From Brevundimonas sp. MYb52 (GTDB lineage: Bacteria > Pseudomonadota > Alphaproteobacteria > Caulobacterales > Caulobacteraceae), in the NCBI RefSeq assembly GCF_002979535.1, contig NZ_PCPB01000001.1:558001-622000 (forward strand): a stretch of DNA of 64,000 bases. The letters are read 5' to 3'. The notes under the pieces were generated by a model. The model searched no databases, had not been told where the DNA came from, and saw nothing but the letters and a program-made list of their open reading frames with translations. Positions 44,388-52,750 of this stretch are shown piece after piece. Position 1 is the stretch's first letter, and each line of letters begins with the position of its first letter. The position numbers and the translations under genes were made by a program.

Positions 44388-44675
44388 CTAGGTGCGACTG
44401 GCGGTTTCGGCGGCGAAGCGGATCTGCTGCCCGTATGACAGCTCCAGCGTATTGCCGTCGGGATCACTGATATAGGTCCAGTAGCCGACCGGGTGCCCGC
44501 TGTCGGTCGGGGGCGAGCGAAGAATGCCCTGGGCGTCGGCCATGGCGGCCATGCGGTCCACCTCCGTCTTGCTGGCGCAGGCCAGGCCCAGATGGCCGAA
44601 AGGCCCCAGCGGGGTGTCCGCCAGCTCGGTCGACTTGACCAGGACGACGACGAAGGCGCGCTCGGCGCGGATTTC
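44388..44675 (-). pseudogene. VOC/glyoxalase-family gene truncated at its 5' end by the direct repeat
   Basis: The minus-strand frame reads ERAFVVVLVKSTELADTPLG, LGLACASKTEVDRMAAMADA and SDPDGNTLELSYGQQIRFAA, the second half of a glyoxalase/bleomycin-resistance-type domain (DPDGNxLEL signature). Its front is missing: at 44676 the coding sequence runs into the right copy of the 458-bp repeat. The frame stays open to 44768, but the added residues come from the repeat read backwards. No function expected. Confidence 0.85.
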
Positions 44676-45133
44676 TGACTGAAGAAGGCTTCGGAGCCAT
44701 CGAGTTCCTGAACGCAAGCGGCGAGGTGATCCACACCATTGCGCCGGAGTCGGATCTCTAGGGCGCAAGGCTCAACCTGCACGCCCTGCGTCTCCGATGG
44801 GGGCCCTGACGCCCTGACGAAGCAGCGCCCCGACGAAGCCGCGTCCAGGCAACGGCGCGCCCCGGCCTTCACATTCGAAAGAAACGGACATGCGTTTATC
44901 GATTTTCACGGCAAGCGTGGTTCTGACCTGCCTGTTGTCCAGTCCGGTCCGGGCGCAGTCGAGCGCGACCCTCGACATATCAGACGTCGATCTCTTCTAT
45001 CGTCTCTACGATGCGACCGACGGCAGACCGACCGCCGAGCAGATCCAGTCAGGCTATATCGACGTCGGATCGCCAGGCTTGCGCACGTTCTTCGACGCCA
45101 GACGCACGACGGCGGTTCGCGTCGCCGAGGCTA
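44676..45133 (+). repeat. 458-bp direct repeat, right copy
   Basis: Direct copy of 22855-23312, exactly 21,821 bp away. Contains a 5'-truncated end of gene A (stop at 44759), the intergenic spacer and the start of gene B, which continues intact to 45804. Left of 44676 is the truncated VOC gene. Differences from the left copy are scattered point changes, including several silent ones in gene B. Confidence 0.95.
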
Positions 45134-45804
45134 TAGTCTCGAGACCGGAAATCTATCGACAGGCCAGGGCGTGTTCGAGCGTCCTGCCGCAGGTCAAAGG
45201 CCAGGTCGACGCAGCCTTGGCAAAACTCGTAAGCCTCTATCCGGAGGCTCGTCTCCCCTCTGTCACCCTGGCTGTGGGCCGCGGCCGCCCCGTCGCTATC
45301 GGCAGTTCGGTCACGGGCATACAGGTCGGGCTGGAAGCCCTGTGTGCAACGGACTTCATTGAAGCTGACATCGAGAGCCGGTTCGTGGGCGTTCTGGTGC
45401 ACGAATATGTTCATGCCCAGCCGAACCCGGGGCTGACAGAGAAGACGGACCTGACCGTCCTCGAAACCGCCTTGCTCGAGGGCGGCGCCGAGTTTGTCAC
45501 CGAGGTGCTGATCGGTCGTCCCGCATATACCTATTTCGGCCCCCTGGTCCGGGGGCGGGAGCATGAAATCGAGGTCGCATTCAGTGCTGATATGGACAAG
45601 ACCGACCTGTCGGAGTGGTTCTATAATTCCACCAAGGATAAGCCGTCGGACATCGGCTACTGGGTCGGCTACCGCATCGCCAAAAGCTATTACGAAAAGG
45701 CCCCCGACAAGACGGCCGCGCTAAAGAACATCCTTGAGTTTTCGGATGCTCAAGCCTTCCTTGCCGCAAGCGGTTGGAGGCTTGGAGTTGGCTCGACAGA
45801 ATAG
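44890..45804 (+). CDS. Secreted zincin-like metalloprotease candidate (gene B, intact copy)
   Basis: 304 residues with a Sec signal peptide (cleavage likely after VRAQS). An HExxH motif at 171-175 (VLVHEYVHAQ) and a downstream EGGAEFVTE with Glu201 as likely third zinc ligand point to a gluzincin fold similar to DUF2268/peptidase-like predicted proteases. Later features include GYWVGYRIAKSYYEK, shared with the neighbouring paralog (45896-46876). The first 81 codons lie in the direct repeat. Proteolytic activity has not been shown for such proteins as far as I know. Confidence 0.78.
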   Translation: MRLSIFTASVVLTCLLSSPVRAQSSATLDISDVDLFYRLYDATDGRPTAEQIQSGYIDVGSPGLRTFFDARRTTAVRVAEAIVSRPEIYRQARACSSVLPQVKGQVDAALAKLVSLYPEARLPSVTLAVGRGRPVAIGSSVTGIQVGLEALCATDFIEADIESRFVGVLVHEYVHAQPNPGLTEKTDLTVLETALLEGGAEFVTEVLIGRPAYTYFGPLVRGREHEIEVAFSADMDKTDLSEWFYNSTKDKPSDIGYWVGYRIAKSYYEKAPDKTAALKNILEFSDAQAFLAASGWRLGVGSTE

Positions 45805-45895
45805 GGCGGCTTGGAGGGGCCTGAAGGAGTTGATCGCAGACCAAGACCGCTTCGAGTGCCCTGCGGGACCGTAAAACAGGCCTTCAGATTGTCCG

Positions 45896-46876
45896 CTATT
45901 CGTCGAAATAGCCCGAGGCGTCGACGAAAGCTTGGACCGCGGCCTGATCGGCGTAGTCCAGTTCCAGCATGGTTTTGATCGCCAGGGCCTTGTCAGCCGC
46001 CCGCTCATAATAGCGACGCGTGATCGCATAGCCTACGTAGTAGCCTAGGTCGGCCACGCCGAAGGCGTTGTTCATCCCGTTGTACAGCCAACCGCTGTAG
46101 TCGTTCTCCATCATGTCCTTGTGGAAGGCGGCCTTGATCGTCGCGTCGTTGGCAGGGCCGTAGGCGACATAGGGCAGGTCCGGCAGGCGGCCGGCTGCCT
46201 TTTCGGCCACGAAGTCGGCGACGCCCTCATAGACGGCTTGGCCCAGCAGGGTTTGTCGCTCGCCGTTCTGCTGGGTGTGGACGAACTCGTGGGTCGCCAG
46301 CAGGTCGAGGTTGTCCAGCGGGCGGCTGGCGAAATAGGTCCCGAAGAAGCGCTGGAGCCCCGGTGGCATCTGGGAGACATCGACGCTGTCGTCGCCCGCG
46401 GCCATTTCGACGCCGATCAGCACCTTGTCCCCTAGGGCGGTCCCAGCCGAGCGCAGGGCGCCGATCTCGAAATAGACCCCGGCTGGACGCAGGTCCGGGT
46501 ATAGGGCGCGCATGCGAGCTAGGTGGCCTTCCAGCCGATCCAGCGCTCCGGCGGCCAGGGCGGTGCGCGGCCGCACCGTGTCCCAGTATTTCGGATAGGC
46601 GCGGATCGCGTTCAGATAGGTGTCGGCCGTATAGCCCTTGGCCTCCATGAAGGCAGCCAGGCCGGGCGTTCCCTGGTCGATGTACAGGCGCTGGAACAGG
46701 TCGCGCTGCTCCGTCGGGTCCTGCGTCGCCCGCACGGCGTCATAGGCGATCCAGAAGCGGGCGACGTCGTCGTCCGTAACCCGGACCGCCGACGGCGAGG
46801 CCGGCGCCTGGGCCGTGGCCGGCAAGGCCGTCGCAAGAAGAACGAGGGCGGAGACGGCGGACAGGATGATGCGCAT
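45896..46876 (-). CDS. Secreted zincin-like protein, paralog of gene B
   Basis: 326 residues with a signal peptide (LVLLATALPATAQA). The same architecture as gene B: early DxxRFWxxYDA helix, HExxH at 196-200 (ATHEFVHTQQ), then VYEGVADFVAEKAAGRLPDL, with Glu217 in the third-ligand place, and DLGYYVGYAITRRYYERA. It faces gene B tail-to-tail with a 91-bp spacer. Divergent from an RpiR regulator, with a palindrome in the shared spacer. Low overall identity to gene B suggests old divergence rather than recent duplication. Confidence 0.78.
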   Translation of the reverse strand: MRIILSAVSALVLLATALPATAQAPASPSAVRVTDDDVARFWIAYDAVRATQDPTEQRDLFQRLYIDQGTPGLAAFMEAKGYTADTYLNAIRAYPKYWDTVRPRTALAAGALDRLEGHLARMRALYPDLRPAGVYFEIGALRSAGTALGDKVLIGVEMAAGDDSVDVSQMPPGLQRFFGTYFASRPLDNLDLLATHEFVHTQQNGERQTLLGQAVYEGVADFVAEKAAGRLPDLPYVAYGPANDATIKAAFHKDMMENDYSGWLYNGMNNAFGVADLGYYVGYAITRRYYERAADKALAIKTMLELDYADQAAVQAFVDASGYFDE

Positions 46877-46938
46877 CGGGTTTCCCTACTTGCTCGCCGT
46901 TCGCTCGCGGCGATGCATGGTGGTCGTATGAAAGAAAA

Positions 46939-46965
46939 CATGCATCATGTATACGTCGATGCATG
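46939..46965. promoter_or_regulatory. Inverted repeat between zincin paralog and RpiR genes
   Basis: CATGCATC-N11-GATGCATG, with perfect 8-bp arms and GTATAC in the centre. It overlaps the first possible start of the RpiR gene (46947), favouring a start at 46959 or 47007 and an autoregulatory operator. Confidence 0.5.
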
Positions 46966-47900
46966 ATAATTATCGTCGCATGCTCGAAACGAACGGCGCT
47001 ACATCCATGGACGTGACCGCTTCCGATCATCCGCCGGCCCCGATCTTTGACCTCATCACCGAGCGCTATCTCGGCCTGAGCGCGGGGCATCGGCGCGTGG
47101 CCGACGTCATCCTGTCGTCTCCGCACGAGGCGGCCTTGATGACGCTGAAGGACCTGGCCGAGGCCGCCGCCGTGTCGGAGGCGACGGCGAACCGCTTCGC
47201 GGGCCGGCTGGGCCTGCCGGGCCATCCCGAGCTGAAGCGGCTGCTGCACGAAGACCTGCGCGACACCTTGCGGTCGATCGAGAATTTCGGGGACGTCATC
47301 GCCGAGGCGCGAACTTCCGGCGATCCCTGGCACCTGTCGCTGGAGGACGACGCCGCCCGGCTGCGACGGATCGCTCCCCTGGGCGGCTGGGGAGAGTTCG
47401 CGCGGGCTTCGTCGCGTCTGGCCGGCGCGCGCAGGGTCTATCTGGTCGGCTTCGGCAGCAGCGCCTTCCTGGCCCAGTACGCCCAGTTCTGCCTGTCGGC
47501 CCTGCGGCCCGACTGTCATGCTCTGGTCGACGGGGCCGGGCTGGAGGGGGCGAAGCGGCGTCTGCTCGACGCCGGGCCGGAGGACGCCGCCCTGCAGATC
47601 GCCTTCGCCCGCTATTCCGAGGCGACCCTGACCACGGCCGTCGTTCTGAAGGAGCAGGGCGTGCCGGTCATCGGGATCACGGACGGTCCTGATTCTCCGC
47701 TCGTTCCCTTCTGCGAGGTCGGCATCGTGGTCCCGCGCAAGCCGGGCTTCGTCCTGTCCGGGGCGGGGGCGGGCGCCGTGGCCGCGATCGACGCCCTGCT
47801 GCGCGGGACCGCCGACATCCTGGGCGAGCAGGCCGTGATGCGGCGCTCGGCCCGCCTGACCTCCCTGCTCGGCGACGCGGTGATCACGCCGCGCCCCTGA
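46947..47900 (+). CDS. MurR/RpiR family transcriptional regulator
   Basis: Up to 317 residues; the real start may be 47007 (MDVTASDHPPAPIF) because the first codons lie in a palindrome. N-terminal HTH_6 domain (LSAGHRRVADVILSSPHEAA; LAEAAAVSEATANRFAGRLG) and C-terminal SIS sugar-phosphate-binding domain (RVYLVGFGSSAFLAQYAQFC; VIGITDGPDSPLVPFCEVGI). Usually controls sugar or amino-sugar genes in response to a phosphorylated sugar. The nearest divergent target is the secreted zincin gene, an unusual partner. Confidence 0.85.
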   Translation: MYTSMHDNYRRMLETNGATSMDVTASDHPPAPIFDLITERYLGLSAGHRRVADVILSSPHEAALMTLKDLAEAAAVSEATANRFAGRLGLPGHPELKRLLHEDLRDTLRSIENFGDVIAEARTSGDPWHLSLEDDAARLRRIAPLGGWGEFARASSRLAGARRVYLVGFGSSAFLAQYAQFCLSALRPDCHALVDGAGLEGAKRRLLDAGPEDAALQIAFARYSEATLTTAVVLKEQGVPVIGITDGPDSPLVPFCEVGIVVPRKPGFVLSGAGAGAVAAIDALLRGTADILGEQAVMRRSARLTSLLGDAVITPRP

Positions 47901-48076
47901 ACGCCGTCAGCGGTCCGGGGCGAAGAAGCGGGCGGGCGTTAGGTGCGGCAGCAGAAAATGCTGAACCGATGTCAGCAATGAATCGGCTTGCGAAATAGGT
48001 GTCGTGCTTGAAAGCAGACTCCCGGCAGGCGCGGAATGTCGCGTTTAGGGCGTTGTCCTTGCGACAGCTCTTGGCG

Positions 48077-48823
48077 CTAAGCCGACCTGATCGCGATGGC
48101 GGACAGATCGTTGGCTGCATCGATCGGCACGCCTGAGGCTTTCCGTTCGGAATAGCGGTCCACCAACTGCCCGGCATGGGCGCGGGTCAGGATGGTGAAG
48201 CGCACCAGTTCCTCCATGACGTCGACGATGCGGTCGTAGTAGCTGGACGGCTTCATTCGGCCGTCGTCGTCGAACTCCATGAAGGCTTTTGCCACGCTGG
48301 ATTGGTTGGGGATGGTGATCATCCGCATCCAACGGCCGAGCAGGCGCAGCGTGTTGACCGCGTTGAAGCTCTGCGAGCCGCCGGAGACCTGCATGACCGC
48401 CAGGGTGCGGCCCTGGGTCGGGCGCATGCCGCCCATGTTGAGCGGCAGGTGATCGATCTGAAGCTTCATGATCCCGGAGATCTGGCCGTGGCGCTCGGGG
48501 CTGCTCCAGACCATGCCTTCGGACCACAGGGCATGTTCGCGCAGTTCGTGGACGGCGGGATGGTCGTCGTAGTCGACTTGATCCGTCAGCGGCAGGTCGG
48601 ATGGATCGAAGATACGCGTCTCGCAGCCCATGAAGCGCAGAAGGCGGGCGGCTTCCTCGACGCAGAGGCGGGAAAAGGATCGATCTCTCAGTGAGCCGTA
48701 GAGCAGCAGGATGCGCGGGGGATGATCGTTCGGGCCAAGACCGAGTGCAGGCTGGCTGGACAGGTAGGCCGGGTCCAGCGCTGGTAGGTGGTCGGGATCG
48801 GGCAGGTCGCGAAGACGGGTCAT
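48077..48823 (-). CDS. arsH: ArsH, NADPH-dependent FMN oxidoreductase of arsenic resistance
   Basis: 248 residues from the ATG at 48823, which overlaps the stop of the acetyltransferase gene; an upstream in-frame ATG adds a stretch that overlaps that gene. Flavodoxin-like fold: [20 protein letters not shown] (FMN phosphate loop), then [20 protein letters not shown] and the [20 protein letters not shown] segment typical of ArsH. It oxidises organoarsenicals or reduces quinones and metals depending on the homologue. Last gene of the arsenic operon. Confidence 0.92.
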   Translation of the reverse strand: MTRLRDLPDPDHLPALDPAYLSSQPALGLGPNDHPPRILLLYGSLRDRSFSRLCVEEAARLLRFMGCETRIFDPSDLPLTDQVDYDDHPAVHELREHALWSEGMVWSSPERHGQISGIMKLQIDHLPLNMGGMRPTQGRTLAVMQVSGGSQSFNAVNTLRLLGRWMRMITIPNQSSVAKAFMEFDDDGRMKPSSYYDRIVDVMEELVRFTILTRAHAGQLVDRYSERKASGVPIDAANDLSAIAIRSA

Positions 48824-49260
48824 TGGGTACGCAACTCCTTGAACATGAATGCTGCCGAAGCCGGACACAGGGCGCTAAACTGCCTAGAGGCGGCGATGGC
48901 GGTCGGCGCGGCTGATCGGGGCAGGGCGGTGTAACCGTGCCGCTCGAAGAAGGCGGCCGCCGCGGTCGTGAGCAGGTAGAGGCCGGACGCATTTTGCGCG
49001 GCAGCCTTAGTTTCCAGCCAGGACAGGATTACTGAGCCGTGGCCTTCGCCGCGACGGTCGTCGATGACAACAATGGATCGGATCAGGGCGTCGGAGCCGA
49101 CCTGCTCAAGCCCGCCGTAGCCGATCAGTCCGGCATCGTCCTCGAAACGAAAAAAACGACGGCCGGGTTCTTGGAGGTCGTCCGTGGGCAGGCCGGCGGC
49201 CTCCAGCGCGGCGATCAGATCGGGGGTGGGCTGGGGCAACTCTACGACGTTGAAGCCCAT
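48820..49260 (-). CDS. arsN2: ArsN2-type arsenic-resistance GNAT acetyltransferase
   Basis: 146 residues from the ATG at 49260, which overlaps the ACR3 stop. GNAT fold: [40 protein letters not shown] (acetyl-CoA pyrophosphate loop, RRGEGHG), then [20 protein letters not shown]. The FFERxGY ending is typical of ArsN-like enzymes in ars operons, which acetylate an arsenic-containing antibiotic or metabolite. Coupled on both sides by 4-bp overlaps. Confidence 0.85.
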   Translation of the reverse strand: MGFNVVELPQPTPDLIAALEAAGLPTDDLQEPGRRFFRFEDDAGLIGYGGLEQVGSDALIRSIVVIDDRRGEGHGSVILSWLETKAAAQNASGLYLLTTAAAAFFERHGYTALPRSAAPTAIAASRQFSALCPASAAFMFKELRTQ

Positions 49261-50345
49261 CAGCAGGTATCCTGCTTCGGGACGGTCGCTTGGAAGTAGC
49301 GGCGGCCCAGCCACAGGGCGACCGACACCAGCAGGATCAGTACCGGCACCTCGACCAAGGGGCCGATGACGGCGGCGAAGGCGACCGGCGAGGCCAGCCC
49401 GAAGGCGGCGATGGCGACCGCGATCGCCAGTTCGAAATTGTTGGAGGCGGCGGTGAAGGCCAGGGCCGTTGTCCGCGGATAGTCCGCCTCGATCAGCCGC
49501 CCCATCAAGAAGCTGACCACGAACATGACGAAGAAGTAGATCGTCAGGGGGATGGCGATTCGCAGGGCGTCCAGCGGCAGGGCAACCACCTCGCCGCCCT
49601 TCAGGCTGAACATGGCGACGATGGTGAACAACAGGGCGATCAGGGTGATCGGCGCGATGCGCGGCAGGAAGCGCGTCTCGTACCAGTCGTTCCCCTTCCT
49701 CGCGACAAGGGTCCGCCGGGTCAGGAAGCCGCCGAGGAAGGGCAGGCCCAGATAGACCAGGACGGCGCCGGCGATGGTCCAGACGCTGACGTCGACTACG
49801 CTGCTCTCCAGCCCGAACAGGGGCGGCAGCACGGTCAGGAACAGCCAGGCGTAGAGGCTGAAGAAGGCGATCTGGAAGATCGAGTTGAAGGCGACCAGGC
49901 CCGCCACATACTGGTTGTCGCCCCGCGCCAACTCGTTCCAGACCAGCACCATGGCGATGCAGCGGGCCAGGCCGATCAGGATGACGCCTGTCATGTATTC
50001 CGGCTGGTCGCGCAGGAAGATGACCGCCAGGGCGAACATCAGCACCGGCCCCAGGACCCAGTTCTGGAACAGGGACAGGGCAAGCACGCGCTTGTCGGCG
50101 AAGACGCGCGGCAGTTCCTCGTACTTCACCCGCGCCAGCGGCGGATACATCATCAGGATCAGGCCGATGGCGATGGGGATGTTGGTCGTCCCGACCGACA
50201 GGCTGTCGATCCAGACGGGAAGCCCCGGCACAAGCGTGCCTAGCAGCACGCCCAGCGCCATTGCCGCGAAAATCCACAATGTCAGCCAGCGGTCCAGGAA
50301 GGACAGGCGGCGCTGCGGCTGTTCAGTAATCAGGGCATCGACCAT
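49260..50345 (-). CDS. acr3: ACR3 family arsenite efflux permease
   Basis: 361 residues from the ATG at 50345 (overlaps the arsC stop); the open frame extends further but inside arsC. Ten helices with the ACR3 signatures [20 protein letters not shown] (essential cysteine in helix 4) and [20 protein letters not shown] in helix 9. Exports As(III) across the inner membrane by proton antiport. Sits between the arsenate reductase and acetyltransferase genes in one operon. Confidence 0.95.
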   Translation of the reverse strand: MVDALITEQPQRRLSFLDRWLTLWIFAAMALGVLLGTLVPGLPVWIDSLSVGTTNIPIAIGLILMMYPPLARVKYEELPRVFADKRVLALSLFQNWVLGPVLMFALAVIFLRDQPEYMTGVILIGLARCIAMVLVWNELARGDNQYVAGLVAFNSIFQIAFFSLYAWLFLTVLPPLFGLESSVVDVSVWTIAGAVLVYLGLPFLGGFLTRRTLVARKGNDWYETRFLPRIAPITLIALLFTIVAMFSLKGGEVVALPLDALRIAIPLTIYFFVMFVVSFLMGRLIEADYPRTTALAFTAASNNFELAIAVAIAAFGLASPVAFAAVIGPLVEVPVLILLVSVALWLGRRYFQATVPKQDTC

Positions 50346-50767
50346 CAGCGGACCCTCCGGCCCTCGGCGTCGATGACGACCTCGCCGTCCTCCTTGGTGA
50401 AAGGCTTCAGGCCTTCGGACGGCAGGAGGTCCAGGACCGTCTCGGACGGTCGGCACAGCTTCACGCCCAGCGGGGACACGACGATGGGACGGTTCAGCAG
50501 GACGGGATGCGCCTCAATGGCGTCCAGCAACTGGTCATCGGTCAGGGTGGGATCGTCTAGCCCCAGTTCAGTGAAGGGCGTGCCCTTCTCGCGCAGCAGG
50601 CTGCGCAACGGTGCGCCCATGCGCTCGACCAGCCCCAGGATCATGGCGCGGCTGGGCGGCGTCTTCAGATACTCGATGACGTGCGGCTCGATCCCGACGT
50701 GGCGGATGAGGGCCAGGGCGTTGCGCGACGTCCCGCAGGCGGAGTTGTGATAGATGACGACGTCCAT
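50345..50767 (-). CDS. arsC: Arsenate reductase, glutaredoxin-dependent ArsC
   Basis: 140 residues with the catalytic cysteine in [15 protein letters not shown] (residue 11) and the arginine-containing segment [20 protein letters not shown], both diagnostic for the E. coli plasmid-type ArsC. It reduces As(V) to As(III) with glutathione and glutaredoxin. The start is 7 bp downstream of the arsR stop and the stop overlaps the ACR3 start. Confidence 0.95.
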   Translation of the reverse strand: MDVVIYHNSACGTSRNALALIRHVGIEPHVIEYLKTPPSRAMILGLVERMGAPLRSLLREKGTPFTELGLDDPTLTDDQLLDAIEAHPVLLNRPIVVSPLGVKLCRPSETVLDLLPSEGLKPFTKEDGEVVIDAEGRRVR

Positions 50768-50774
50768 GACTGCC

Positions 50775-51110
50775 TCAGGCGCGGCAGGGCGAGAGTTCGG
50801 CCAGCAGCGGCTCGCACAGCTCGGCGCGGCCCTGGCAGCAGTCCTTGAGCAGGAACAGGACCAGCGCCTGGAGGCGGTCCAGATCAGCCCGGTAGATGAT
50901 CGACCGGCTGCGCCGCTCCGAACTGATCAGACCGGCGCGGGACAGAACCCCGAGGTGCGCCGACATGGTGTTAGCCGGCACGGCGAGGGCATCCGCGATC
51001 TCGCCGGCGGGGAGGCCCTCGGGTTCGTGCCGCACCAGGAGGCGGAAGGTCTCAAGCCGCGTGGACTGAGCCAGGGCAGCGAGGGCGAGGATGGCGGGTT
51101 CTGATTCCAT
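50775..51110 (-). CDS. arsR: ArsR family arsenic-responsive repressor
   Basis: 111 residues. Winged helix: ALAALAQSTRLETFRLLVRH, then NTMSAHLGVLSRAGLISSER. As(III) ligands are probably the C-terminal cysteines Cys91, Cys92 and Cys99 (KDCCQGRAELCE), an arrangement of a non-classical ArsR group lacking the ELCVCDL site of E. coli ArsR. First gene of the ars operon, with an inverted repeat overlapping its start codon. Confidence 0.92.
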   Translation of the reverse strand: MESEPAILALAALAQSTRLETFRLLVRHEPEGLPAGEIADALAVPANTMSAHLGVLSRAGLISSERRSRSIIYRADLDRLQALVLFLLKDCCQGRAELCEPLLAELSPCRA

Positions 51111-51130
51111 AATTCCAAGATAATGGAATT
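51104..51130. promoter_or_regulatory. ArsR operator at the ars operon promoter
   Basis: Two interlaced inverted repeats, ATTCCAT...ATGGAAT (51104-51110 and 51123-51129) and AATTCCA...TGGAATT (51111-51117 and 51124-51130). AT-rich patch in GC-rich DNA, covering the arsR start codon and the bases just upstream. Typical place for autorepression. Confidence 0.65.
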
Positions 51131-51539
51131 AATGCCGTCGTCAACTAAACCCGCAAGAAGGCCCGCTTGCATCCTGCCTCCCGATGTCGCTCATGGCTCT
51201 GAAGAGACTGATTTCCCTTCGCAAGATTCCGAGACCCTTTTCCGGGTGGAGCGCTCTCGGAAACGGTTGAGCAAGGAGGAATTTGTCGTTCGAGTGCTGC
51301 GTTGAGCAAGTGTCAGTTCGAAGTGTCGCCGTCGATATGGTTGGTCGCTCCATCTATCTTCGTCTGACTAGCTTCGGTGTTTCGCCGGGACCTAGCCGGC
51401 CGGCACGGTCGCCTCAGCGCGGTTTCGTCGACGACGTGCCCCCGGCGCTGACGCGTGTATCGACCTGCGGGATCGAAAGCTCGGGGCATCCGGCGCGGCG
51501 CGCCGTTCGTATAGGATTAGGAGCTGATGGAGCTGCGCC
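51131..51539. other. Spacer between ars operon and DUF2177 gene
   Basis: About 410 bp without a recognisable gene. A 60-codon plus-strand frame (51123-51305) ends in a basic helix-like stretch (RVERSRKRLSKEEFVVRVLR) but starts inside the ars operator and shows no family. A second frame at 51283-51543 is low-complexity. The right part (51480-51535) should hold the DUF2177 promoter. Confidence 0.45.
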
Positions 51540-51950
51540 ATGAATATCGCGATCGCCTACCTTCTGACCCTGGTCGCCTTCGCCGTGATCGACACGGCCT
51601 GGCTCGGGAGCATGGGGGATCGGCTATACCGCCCGTTGATCGGGTCAATGCTGGCTGACAACTTCAGGCTCGCGCCCGCCATCGCTTTTTATGCGCTCTA
51701 TGCTGGCGGTCTCACCCTGTTCGCCGTCCTGCCTGGATTGGCCGAGGGCGGCTGGAAGAAGGCGTTGATCTGGGGCGGGTTGTTCGGCCTCTTCGCCTAC
51801 GGAACCTATGACCTGACCAATCTGGCCACGCTGAAGACCTGGAGCCTGAAGCTGTCGCTGATCGACATGGCCTGGGGCGTGTGTGTCAGCGCCGGGGCGT
51901 CGTCGATAGCGTGCGCATTGGCGATGCGATTGCTTCGAACGCCTGTCTAG
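51540..51950 (+). CDS. DUF2177 family membrane protein
   Basis: 136 residues with four helices. Starts NIAIAYLLTLVAFAVIDTAW and carries the conserved GGLFGLFAYGTYDLTNLATL followed by WSLKLSLIDMAWGVCVSAGA, which define DUF2177. Genes of this family repeatedly accompany ECF sigma/ChrR pairs and cyclopropane-fatty-acid synthases in proteobacteria, as here. The stop codons of this gene and the convergent DUF1295 gene share the palindrome CTAG at 51947-51950. Biochemical role unknown. Confidence 0.88.
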   Translation: MNIAIAYLLTLVAFAVIDTAWLGSMGDRLYRPLIGSMLADNFRLAPAIAFYALYAGGLTLFAVLPGLAEGGWKKALIWGGLFGLFAYGTYDLTNLATLKTWSLKLSLIDMAWGVCVSAGASSIACALAMRLLRTPV

Positions 51951-52750
51951 CGCCGGGGCGGTCGCGGGAAGAAGGCGCTGGTGCGGGCGACGTAGGCGGC
52001 GAAGGCTTCGGGGCGTGAGCGGCGCATATGGGCCTCCAGCAGCGGCACGCCCGATACCCGCGTCAGCAGCCAGTAGATATAGACAGGCCCGCTCAACGCC
52101 AACCAACCCCAGGGCCAGGCGCCGCTGAGTTCGATGGCGAACACCGGCCAGGCGCACCAGCTCAGCCATTCAAAGAAGTAGTTAGGGTGCCGCGACCAGC
52201 CCCAGAGGCCGACGTCGCAGACCTGCCCGCGATGGGCGGGATCAGCCTTGAAGGCCGCGAGTTGGCGGTCCGCGATGGTTTCGCCGAGCAGGGCGGACGC
52301 GAACATCAGGCCGGCCAGGCCGTCCTGCAAGGTCAGGCCCGGCGTCGGATTGCGCGCCGCCAGCAGGATGCTGAGCACCAGAAAGGCCGCGGCCCCGGCC
52401 TGCAACATGAGGAAACCAAACATCCTGGGCTGGAAGCTCGCGCCCCATTGGTCGCGCAGGTGGGCGTAACGCGGATCCTCGCTCTCATGAGCCGCGCGGG
52501 CGGCGATGTGCAGACCCAGCCGCAAGCCCCAAAGGCAGATCAACGCGGATGTCAGCCATTGGCGCGCGGATGGCGCTGCGTCGTCTATCGGAAACAGGGC
52601 GACGCCGACCCCCGCCGCGCCCAGACCCAGCGACCAGAAGGCGTCGGCCCAGCCGCCTTGGCCGGTGCGACGCTGGACAAGCCATGCAGCGGTCATCACG
52701 GCCACCATGAACAGCGCCGCCGCGCCCCAGAGCGGCAGCAGTCGGATCAT
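51947..52750 (-). CDS. DUF1295 family membrane protein (steroid-reductase-like fold)
   Basis: 267 residues from the ATG at 52750 (ATGA overlap with the chrR stop). Six to seven helices with the DUF1295 hallmarks GQVCDVGLWGWSRHPNYFFE and VYIYWLLTRVSGVPLLEAHM. The C-terminal RHPNYFFEW motif is shared with isoprenylcysteine methyltransferases and 5-alpha steroid reductases, suggesting a membrane enzyme acting on lipid. Co-transcribed with sigma factor and ChrR, so probably part of the singlet-oxygen or lipid-peroxide response. Confidence 0.88.
   Translation of the reverse strand: MIRLLPLWGAAALFMVAVMTAAWLVQRRTGQGGWADAFWSLGLGAAGVGVALFPIDDAAPSARQWLTSALICLWGLRLGLHIAARAAHESEDPRYAHLRDQWGASFQPRMFGFLMLQAGAAAFLVLSILLAARNPTPGLTLQDGLAGLMFASALLGETIADRQLAAFKADPAHRGQVCDVGLWGWSRHPNYFFEWLSWCAWPVFAIELSGAWPWGWLALSGPVYIYWLLTRVSGVPLLEAHMRRSRPEAFAAYVARTSAFFPRPPRR

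Noticed and set aside
51123..51305. 60-codon plus-strand frame after arsR
   Set aside because: It begins inside the ars operator and has no family. Only its last 20 residues look protein-like.
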